A stretch of 24,213 nt of DNA from the NCBI RefSeq assembly GCF_042680125.1, contig NZ_JBHTNY010000069.1; one strand, written 5' to 3'. The DNA is from Robinsoniella peoriensis. Lineage in GTDB: Bacteria > Bacillota > Clostridia > Lachnospirales > Lachnospiraceae. A program made the translations under genes and the position numbers. Below the pieces are notes generated by a model. That model ran no database searches. It was not told the origin of the DNA and saw nothing but the letters and a program-made list of their open reading frames with translations. Positions 7,373 to 13,549 of the stretch are shown piece by piece (the first letter of the stretch is position 1; each line of letters starts with the position of its first letter).

Positions 7373-8158
7373 ATGGATAGATTAGAAGAAATCAGAGAGA
7401 AGATAAGCCAATGTGACGACCGCATCATTGAGGAACTTGTAATACGCATGAATTATATAAAGGATATTATCGAATACAAAAAAGAAACAGGTACGCCGAT
7501 TATCCAGCCCGAACAGGAGAAGAAACAGGAAGATGCCCTGAAGAAGAAAGTTGGGAATAATGAATTCGAAGAAGAGATTTTACATATTTTTAAATATATT
7601 GTAAAAAACAGCCGGAAGATACAGGCAAAGAGTTTGTTCGACTATAATATCTTTTTAATCGGATTCATGGGGGCTGGAAAGAGTACGGTTGCAGACGGTC
7701 TTGAGAAAATGCTTGAGATGGAGCGTATTGAGATGGATGCAATGATTGCTAAGAAGCAGGGAATGTCAATACCGGAAATCTTCGAGGAGTATGGAGAAGT
7801 ATATTTCCGTAATCTGGAAAGTAATATGCTGATTGAACTTCAGAAAAAAAGCCAGGCAATTGTATCCTGCGGAGGCGGCGTTGTAATGCGTCCGGACAAT
7901 GCGGAACATATGAAGAAGCATGGAAGAGTGGTATTGCTGACCGCTTCACCAAAGACAATTTTCGAGCGCGTGAAGGACAGCCGGGAACGTCCGATCCTGA
8001 ACAATAATATGAATGTAGCATTCATAGAAGAGCTAATGGAAAAACGGCGTGAAAAATATCTTGCCACTGCTGACGTTGTCGTGGAGACAGATGGTAAGAA
8101 TGTTGTAGAGATTTGTGAGGAAATTATATCCAGGCTGATTGTGTTAGACAGAGATTAG
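7373..8158 (+). CDS. Bifunctional chorismate mutase / shikimate kinase fusion
   Basis: Fusion of 261 aa joining two non-consecutive steps of aromatic amino acid synthesis. Residues 1-88 form an all-helical AroQ-type chorismate mutase (chorismate to prephenate). Arg8, Arg25, Lys36 and Glu49 fall at the spacing of the E. coli active-site residues Arg11, Arg28, Lys39 and Glu52, with Gln84 near the Gln88 position. Residues 91-261 form a shikimate kinase: P-loop GFMGAGKST (97-105), shikimate-binding Asp122 and Arg146, the GGG turn (167-169) and the lid arginines in SRERPIL. Both halves look intact. The ribosome-binding site is AGAAAGGAA. It is a single-gene transcript with its own promoter and terminator, diverging from the LysR gene. 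Kinase activity would trap imported shikimate as shikimate 3-phosphate. Confidence 0.93.
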   Translation: MDRLEEIREKISQCDDRIIEELVIRMNYIKDIIEYKKETGTPIIQPEQEKKQEDALKKKVGNNEFEEEILHIFKYIVKNSRKIQAKSLFDYNIFLIGFMGAGKSTVADGLEKMLEMERIEMDAMIAKKQGMSIPEIFEEYGEVYFRNLESNMLIELQKKSQAIVSCGGGVVMRPDNAEHMKKHGRVVLLTASPKTIFERVKDSRERPILNNNMNVAFIEELMEKRREKYLATADVVVETDGKNVVEICEEIISRLIVLDRD

Positions 8159-8209
8159 CAGCTAAGCTGTTTGCAAATCTTTATGATTAATATAAATAGT
8201 ATGAGAGTC

Positions 8210-8263
8210 AAAAGTGGTAAAAACATATACAGGGTAAGCCTTATATGTTTTTATCACTTTTTT
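8210..8263 (+). terminator. Strong rho-independent terminator
   Basis: A 20-bp stem with one G-T wobble (8210-8229 with 8242-8261) and a 12-nt loop ends in a T-run. It is 51 nt after the shikimate kinase fusion stop. Confidence 0.88.
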
Positions 8264-8665
8264 AAACTACGCGTAAAGACCCGTGTTTAAAGATAAAAGG
8301 CAGTTTATTTTGTTGAGGCGGAGGATTCGAAGCCTATGAAGCAGGAATCCATTGCCGTTATTTTAATGATGGGGAATGCAAAATAGTTATGGTGAAGTAA
8401 TAGATGAGGATGGAAAAAGTGAAATTCAATTTTGGGTTCCGGTTATTTAGTTTGTTCGTTATTGGTGAACTGGTATGGTTTAAAAAATCAAAACTGGCAT
8501 TTGAAACAAGGACACATTTCGGATATAGTAAGACCATAAAAATTGCTCATTTGCAATGAATGATAAGAATTCTTATGATCTTAATTTGGAAAATGTATGA
8601 GCCATACAAATATTTACTTGCCGTTGACAACCATTACAACAATAGATAACAAGGAGAGTGTTTAA
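8264..8665 (+). pseudogene. Gene-free spacer with possible decayed protein remnant
   Basis: No intact gene is seen in about 400 nt. Stretches with protein-like composition appear in shifting frames. About 8318-8395 reads GFEAYEAGIHCRYFNDGE, and 8378-8449 reads YGEVIDEDGKSEIQFWVPVI followed by a stop. The second ends like a GyrI/AraC-type effector-binding domain (acidic residues, then EIQ-F-PV). This could be the frameshifted end of a lost regulator, but the match is short and may be chance. A perfect 14-nt palindrome ATAAGAATTCTTAT lies at 8563-8576, about 90 bp before pdxS, and could be an operator. Confidence 0.25.
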
Positions 8666-9541
8666 ATGAAACAGTACAGATATGAGTTAAATAAGGAACT
8701 GGCACAGATGTTAAAGGGCGGGGTTATCATGGACGTAACTACACCGGAGCAGGCAAAGATAGCACAGGATGCCGGAGCGTGTGCGGTTATGGCACTTGAG
8801 CGGATTCCGGCAGATATCAGAGCGGCCGGCGGGGTATCCAGAATGAGCGATCCAAAGATGATTCGTGGAATTCAGGAGGCAGTGACGATTCCGGTTATGG
8901 CAAAATGCAGGATTGGACATTTTGCGGAAGCGCAGATTCTGGAAGCAGTTGAGATAGATTATATCGATGAAAGTGAAGTGCTGTCTCCGGCGGATGATGT
9001 GTACCATATTGATAAAACTAAATTTAAGGTTCCCTTCGTATGTGGTGCGAAAGATCTGGGAGAAGCGCTTCGGAGAATTACGGAAGGAGCTTCCATGATA
9101 CGTACGAAAGGGGAGCCGGGAACCGGTGACATTGTGCAGGCAGTCCGTCACATGAGAATGATGAATCAGGAAATAGCAAGATTGGTTTCCATGCGGGAGG
9201 ATGAACTATTTCAGGCAGCGAAAGAGCTTCAGGTACCCTATGAACTGGTAGAATATGTGCATCAGAACGGTAAACTTCCGGTTGTTAATTTCGCAGCAGG
9301 CGGAGTTGCAACTCCGGCAGATGCAGCATTAATGATGCAGCTTGGAGCGGAAGGAGTCTTTGTAGGATCGGGCATTTTTAAATCAGGTGACCCGGCAAAG
9401 AGGGCACAGGCAATTGTGAAAGCCGTAACCAATTATCAGGATGCTAAAATGCTGGCTGAATTGTCGGAAGACCTGGGGGAAGCAATGGTGGGAATCAATG
9501 AGCAGGAAATCGGACTTTTAATGGCAGAAAGGGGAAAATAA
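8666..9541 (+). CDS. pdxS: Pyridoxal 5'-phosphate synthase, lyase subunit PdxS
   Basis: Synthase subunit of 291 aa that makes pyridoxal 5'-phosphate from ribose 5-phosphate, glyceraldehyde 3-phosphate and ammonia supplied by PdxT. The (beta/alpha)8 barrel is full length. Active-site residues are present: Asp23 in VIMDV, Lys80 in PVMAKCRIGH (imine with ribose phosphate) and Lys148 in IRTKGEPGTG, along with the phosphate-binding GVATPADAA and GVFVGSGIF. The PdxS family is highly conserved and the assignment is safe. AAGGAGAG precedes the ATG by 7 nt. The stop is one base before the pdxT start, so the two are translationally coupled and form the dodecamer-based complex. Confidence 0.98.
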   Translation: MKQYRYELNKELAQMLKGGVIMDVTTPEQAKIAQDAGACAVMALERIPADIRAAGGVSRMSDPKMIRGIQEAVTIPVMAKCRIGHFAEAQILEAVEIDYIDESEVLSPADDVYHIDKTKFKVPFVCGAKDLGEALRRITEGASMIRTKGEPGTGDIVQAVRHMRMMNQEIARLVSMREDELFQAAKELQVPYELVEYVHQNGKLPVVNFAAGGVATPADAALMMQLGAEGVFVGSGIFKSGDPAKRAQAIVKAVTNYQDAKMLAELSEDLGEAMVGINEQEIGLLMAERGK

Positions 9542-9542
9542 A

Positions 9543-10115
9543 GTGAAAATTGCAGTGTTGGCAGTTCAGGGGGCTTTTATAGAACATGAGAAGATGCTTG
9601 AAAAACTGGGCGCAGACTGCATCGAAATACGGCAGAAAAAGGATGCAGAGGAAGCGTTTGACGGTCTTATCCTGCCGGGCGGGGAAAGCACAGTAATGGG
9701 GAAGCTTTTAAAAGAGCTGGATTTATTCCATATCTTAAAAACAAAGATCAAAAACGGGATGCCGGTACTTGGAACCTGTGCAGGACTGATCCTACTGGCG
9801 GAAAAGTTATCCAACGATAAACAGGTCCACTTCGGAACACTGCCGGTTACTGTAAAAAGAAATGGATATGGCAGACAGCTAGGCAGCTTTCATACAGAGG
9901 GACATATGGATGGAGTCGGCATGATTCCAATGACATTTATCAGAGCACCATACATTGAAATTGCTGATCCGGCGGTGAAGATACTGGCAAGGGTTGATGA
10001 CAAAATAGTAGCAGTAAGATATAAAAATCAGCTTGGAGCTGCCTTTCATCCTGAAGTTACAGCGGATACCCGAGTCCATGAATATTTTCTTCAAATGGTG
10101 AAGGATGATCAATAG
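9543..10115 (+). CDS. pdxT: Pyridoxal 5'-phosphate synthase, glutaminase subunit PdxT
   Basis: Class I glutamine amidotransferase of 190 aa that hydrolyses glutamine and channels ammonia to PdxS. The catalytic triad is visible: Cys79 in VLGTCAGL, with His169 and Glu171 in AAFHPEVT. The PGGEST oxyanion-region motif lies at 45-50. The start is GTG at 9543, one nt after the pdxS stop; the end of pdxS (AAAGGGGAAAA) provides the ribosome-binding site. No terminator follows immediately, so some transcription may continue into the DUF2000 gene. Confidence 0.97.
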   Translation: MKIAVLAVQGAFIEHEKMLEKLGADCIEIRQKKDAEEAFDGLILPGGESTVMGKLLKELDLFHILKTKIKNGMPVLGTCAGLILLAEKLSNDKQVHFGTLPVTVKRNGYGRQLGSFHTEGHMDGVGMIPMTFIRAPYIEIADPAVKILARVDDKIVAVRYKNQLGAAFHPEVTADTRVHEYFLQMVKDDQ

Positions 10116-10160
10116 TTCTGAGTAAAGTTTGGAACCATAATATTTGAAAAGCAGAAGAGA

Positions 10161-10204
10161 TTGTCAATATCATACAAGAGAACTATTTTAGTGTGTGTTA
10201 TACT
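10161..10204 (+). promoter_or_regulatory. Candidate promoter of the DUF2000 gene
   Basis: Two overlapping options exist: TTGTCA-N17-TATTTT (10161-10189), and an extended -10, TGTTATACT (10196-10204). The latter would start transcription near 10211, just before the ribosome-binding site. Either would give the DUF2000 gene its own promoter apart from pdxST. Confidence 0.4.
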
Positions 10205-10239
10205 TTGCAAAGATAGATCAGATGCAAAGGAGAACAAAA

Positions 10240-10662
10240 ATGGACAGTCAAAATGATAAATGTGTCATGGTAATTGATGAGAATCTTCCGCTGGGAATTA
10301 TTGCTAATACGGCAGCAGTCCTGGGAATCACACTGGGAAGACAACATCCGGAGATAGTAGGGGCGGATGTATCGGATGGAACTAAGAATGAACATCTGGG
10401 AATTACAGCATTTCCGGTTCCCATCCTGAAAGGAAATGTTCAAATCATAAAGGATTTGCGGAGCAGACTTTATACAGAAGAATTCAAGCAGCTTACGGTT
10501 GCAGATTTTTCAGATGTGGCGCAGAGCTGTAATGATTATAAAGATTTTACAAAAAAGTTAAGCAGCATAGATGAACAAAAACTGCAGTACTTTGGTATTG
10601 CGATATGCGGCAATAAGAAGCTGGTAAATAAACTTACGGGGAGTATGGGGCTGCTTAGATAG
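10240..10662 (+). CDS. DUF2000 family protein
   Basis: Small cytosolic protein of 140 aa. The opening CVMVIDENLPLGIIANTAAVLGITLGR is characteristic of DUF2000, a family I recall as having a peptidyl-tRNA hydrolase 2-like fold with no established reaction. The remaining landmarks, LGITAFPVPILKG and the C-terminal YFGIAICGNKKLVNKLTGSM, also fit the family. There is no signal peptide or membrane segment. The ATG at 10240 is preferred over 10195 because AAAGGAG lies at 10226-10232. It follows pdxT by 124 nt and has its own terminator. Placement beside pdxST may be incidental. Confidence 0.8.
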   Translation: MDSQNDKCVMVIDENLPLGIIANTAAVLGITLGRQHPEIVGADVSDGTKNEHLGITAFPVPILKGNVQIIKDLRSRLYTEEFKQLTVADFSDVAQSCNDYKDFTKKLSSIDEQKLQYFGIAICGNKKLVNKLTGSMGLLR

Positions 10663-10701
10663 CATATGTTTGAGTAACGTAAAAATAGAGAGTTCAACCT
10701 T

Positions 10702-10733
10702 AGAAATCAACCTTTCGGTTGATTTCTTTTTTT
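10702..10733 (+). terminator. Rho-independent terminator after the DUF2000 gene
   Basis: A perfect 11-bp stem (10702-10712 with 10717-10727) with a stable TTTC tetraloop is followed by six further T residues. Confidence 0.92.
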
Positions 10734-10791
10734 GTCCCGGATGTTAAAGTAATGGCAGGAACAAATCACAGAGAGAATGAGAGGTATCCCT

Positions 10792-11733
10792 ATGGATCAA
10801 TTAATAAAGGTAATGAACCTGGAAAAATGTTATGGAGATAAAGAAGTGGTAAAGAAAATATCGTTTGAGATTAAGCGGGGTGAAATTCTCTGCTTCCTTG
10901 GACCAAACGGTGCGGGGAAAAGTACGACAATCAATATCCTTGCAGGAGTGCTGGGGGCAGACGGGGGAGAAATTCAATATAAGGGAAAGTGTATCCGGGA
11001 TACAAAAAAGGAGTACCGGTATCATCTTGGAGTTGTACCGCAGGATCTGGCTTTGTATGAAGATCTAACCGCTATCCAGAATGTGCGTTTCTTTGCATCT
11101 CTTTATGGGCTGAGAGGGAGAGATTTAAGTGAAAAGGCAGAACGAGCACTTTCCTTTGTCGGATTAAAGGATCGTAAAAATCAGAAAGTGAAAACATTTT
11201 CCGGTGGTATGAAGCGCAGGTTAAATATAGCGTGTGCCATTGCCCATGAGCCGGAATTGGTTATTATGGATGAACCAACAGTGGGAATTGATCCCCAGTC
11301 ACGCAATCACATTTTAGAATCCATACGGGAACTGCGCAGCCATGGTATGACCGTATTATACACCACACATTATATGGAAGAAGTGGAAGAGATTTCTACA
11401 CGTATTATCATAATGGATGATGGATTGCTTATAGCCGAGGGAACGAAGGAAGAACTTAAGGAAAGTATTTCAGATAAAAGAAAATTTATTCTGACAGTAG
11501 AATCCGAAGAAGAATTGAGTATTGATGAATTTTACCGCATTGAAGGTGTTATGGAAATCAGGTCAGAAGAAGGAATTATTGAAATCACAACTTTAAAAAA
11601 TGTGGAAAACCTGGATAAAATTATATCACTGGCGCTATCCCAGAATATCAAAATCAACAATATAATGTGCCGGACTGCCAACTTGGAAACAGTTTTTTTA
11701 AGCCTCACGGGAAAAAGCCTTCGGGATGAATAA
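10792..11733 (+). CDS. ABC-2 type exporter, ATP-binding protein
   Basis: ATPase of 313 aa that powers the two permeases encoded next. All motifs are intact: Walker A GPNGAGKST (37-45), the Q-loop glutamine (Gln84), signature FSGGM (136-140), Walker B VIMDEP (157-162) and the H-loop histidine (His193). After about residue 220 there is a C-terminal extension typical of drug, antibiotic or sodium exporter ATPases of this class (DUF4162-like). The start at 10792 is chosen for the GAGAGG 6 nt upstream; an ATG at 10777 in the same frame is possible and adds five residues. The gene begins only about 60 nt after the preceding terminator and no clear promoter is visible there. Substrate unknown. Confidence 0.92.
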   Translation: MDQLIKVMNLEKCYGDKEVVKKISFEIKRGEILCFLGPNGAGKSTTINILAGVLGADGGEIQYKGKCIRDTKKEYRYHLGVVPQDLALYEDLTAIQNVRFFASLYGLRGRDLSEKAERALSFVGLKDRKNQKVKTFSGGMKRRLNIACAIAHEPELVIMDEPTVGIDPQSRNHILESIRELRSHGMTVLYTTHYMEEVEEISTRIIIMDDGLLIAEGTKEELKESISDKRKFILTVESEEELSIDEFYRIEGVMEIRSEEGIIEITTLKNVENLDKIISLALSQNIKINNIMCRTANLETVFLSLTGKSLRDE

Positions 11734-11756
11734 ACGGATTAAGAAAGGAGCTTTAT

Positions 11757-12500
11757 ATGCGGGGATTTTATAATATATGTAAACAGGATTTTATGAATCT
11801 GGCTAAAAATCCAATGTGGCTTTTTTATGTTTTTGCATTTCCAATTTTGCTGGTGGGAGTGATGGGATTTTTTATGGAGGGTAGTTATGGCACAGAGATC
11901 ACTTCTTATGATTATTATGGCATCAGCCTGATGATCTACGGTGCATTAAATGCAGCTACTATCGGTGCAAATTCCTTTATGGAGGAGCGTATTAAGGCAG
12001 GAAATATGAGAATTATTTTCTCACCACAGCCGGATTCCTATCTGTATTTTTCTAAGATTATCGCAGCATTTCTATTTACGGAGATTGCGTATTTTATTGA
12101 TTTTGGTATACTGCATTATTTGTTTGGTGTCAATATTGGGGGAATGTATACGGGATATGTGCTGGCGGTACTTACTATGGCAATTCTTTTTTCGTCAGCA
12201 CTGGGAGTTATGTGCTGCTGTATTTTAAAAAGTGAGAATATTACGAATCAGATTCTAAGTACGCTGCTTACCATATTATGTCTGCTGGGCGGAGTGTTTT
12301 TTTCACTGGATGGATTCGGAGAGACTGTTCGGAAGATATGCCTGCTGTCTCCGGTGAAATGGATTATGAATACGCTGTTTGCAATTATATATGACAGGGA
12401 TCTGGGTCAGGTATTACCCACCATATTTCTGCTGGCAGCAGGGACGGTGATCATAGTGGTGCTGTGCGGTGTGTTTTTCCACAAGGAGGATTATGTATGA
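11757..12500 (+). CDS. ABC-2 type exporter, permease 1
   Basis: Membrane protein of 247 aa with about six helices and no large extracellular domain, the usual shape of ABC-2 permeases. The N-terminal ICKQDFMNLAKNPMWLFYVFAFPILLVGVMGFF and the central NAATIGANSFMEERIKAGNMRIIFSPQP fit the family (E-R-x-x-G-x-x-x-x-x-x-x-P region). AAAGGAG lies just upstream of the ATG. Its stop overlaps the start of the second permease (ATGA at 12497-12500). With the ATPase it should form a heteromeric exporter. The cargo could be a lipid, peptide or antibiotic; nothing in the sequence decides. Confidence 0.85.
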   Translation: MRGFYNICKQDFMNLAKNPMWLFYVFAFPILLVGVMGFFMEGSYGTEITSYDYYGISLMIYGALNAATIGANSFMEERIKAGNMRIIFSPQPDSYLYFSKIIAAFLFTEIAYFIDFGILHYLFGVNIGGMYTGYVLAVLTMAILFSSALGVMCCCILKSENITNQILSTLLTILCLLGGVFFSLDGFGETVRKICLLSPVKWIMNTLFAIIYDRDLGQVLPTIFLLAAGTVIIVVLCGVFFHKEDYV

Positions 12501-13468
12501 TACAAATATTAAAAAATGATCTGGATAGGGTGCTGTGCAATAAAAAAAATGCTATAATGACGTTAGTGCTTACCATTTGTATGGTAGGGTTTGCTATTTA
12601 CTTTACGAATAAGATACAGGTGATTGGAAATCTTGCAGTAGTTGGAAATGTCCGGGAAGAGATTGGGCTGGAGCATTATTTTAATATCAGTTATGTTTTG
12701 CAGGAACCAAAAGAGAGTGAGTTAGTAAGCGGGCGGTATGATGCCGTGATAAAACAAACAGCAGAGGGATATGGGATACAGACGCTCAAAGGCGATACTT
12801 TTAAAAATATGGTGATGCAGGCGTTAAAAGACCCGGCAGGATTTGTTCCCGAAACAGACCGGATTCGGGGAGTTGGAACAAATATTATCGGATACCTGGT
12901 GATGATTCTGCTGATGCAGGGGGTTCTGCACATGGAATATTATGGTGAAGATAAGGAGAAACATTTAGTGGAACGGATCGCTGTTTCGCCAATCAGTTTT
13001 GTCAAATATCTGGCAGCACACTTTTTATATGCTTTCCTGATGCTTTTTCTACCCAGTATGGGTGTGGTGGCTGCTGCCCGGATAATCGGGCTGAACATTG
13101 GTTTATCCCTGTGGGAATATGCAGCGCTGCTTGGAATTTTGTGTATGCTTTCTGTTTCATTTGGGATCTTTATGCATACTTTTTGTAAGAGCATGGACAG
13201 TGCCAATATGACTGCATCCCCACTGATTGTACTGACATCTGTCTTAGGGGGAACCTTTTATTCTTATGCGCACAGCAGCCAAATCATGAATGGGCTGATA
13301 AATGTGCTGCCTCAGAAGAATTTTATCTCATTTGTGAATGGGGTAGAAAAGGGAAGTCTGAATATACATCATTATCAGCAGCTGGGTTACTGTCTGGTAA
13401 TCATATTGGTATTGACGGGAATCTCAGTTGTACGAAACTGCAGAAAGTACCGGCCTGCTGTAAAATAA
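12497..13468 (+). CDS. ABC-2 type exporter, permease 2
   Basis: Membrane protein of 323 aa. One helix near residues 12-32 is followed by an extracytoplasmic segment of about 100 residues, then about five helices. This is the layout of longer ABC-2 permeases. The stretch EDKEKHLVERIAVSPISFVKYLAAHFLYAF is the conserved coupling region with the R-x-x-x-x-P pattern. The start at 12497 overlaps the stop of permease 1 and has AAGGAGGA upstream; an in-frame start at 12464 would lie inside permease 1. It pairs with permease 1 and the ATPase. Confidence 0.85.
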   Translation: MIQILKNDLDRVLCNKKNAIMTLVLTICMVGFAIYFTNKIQVIGNLAVVGNVREEIGLEHYFNISYVLQEPKESELVSGRYDAVIKQTAEGYGIQTLKGDTFKNMVMQALKDPAGFVPETDRIRGVGTNIIGYLVMILLMQGVLHMEYYGEDKEKHLVERIAVSPISFVKYLAAHFLYAFLMLFLPSMGVVAAARIIGLNIGLSLWEYAALLGILCMLSVSFGIFMHTFCKSMDSANMTASPLIVLTSVLGGTFYSYAHSSQIMNGLINVLPQKNFISFVNGVEKGSLNIHHYQQLGYCLVIILVLTGISVVRNCRKYRPAVK

Positions 13469-13549
13469 AGAATTGCCTGTGGCGTGCAGATGGCGGAAAT
13501 GAATTTTCAATCACACGCTGGAGAGGCTTCAGTCCGGAAAGGTTCAATT

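Noticed and set aside
8404..8559. 51-aa plus-strand open frame upstream of pdxS
   Set aside because: No ribosome-binding site, no recognisable family, and it overlaps another frame that looks more protein-like.
8624..8652. TTGACA before pdxS as a -35 element
   Set aside because: The best-placed -10 (TAACAA at 8647) is poor and would put the start within the ribosome-binding site; the pdxS promoter is probably elsewhere in the spacer.
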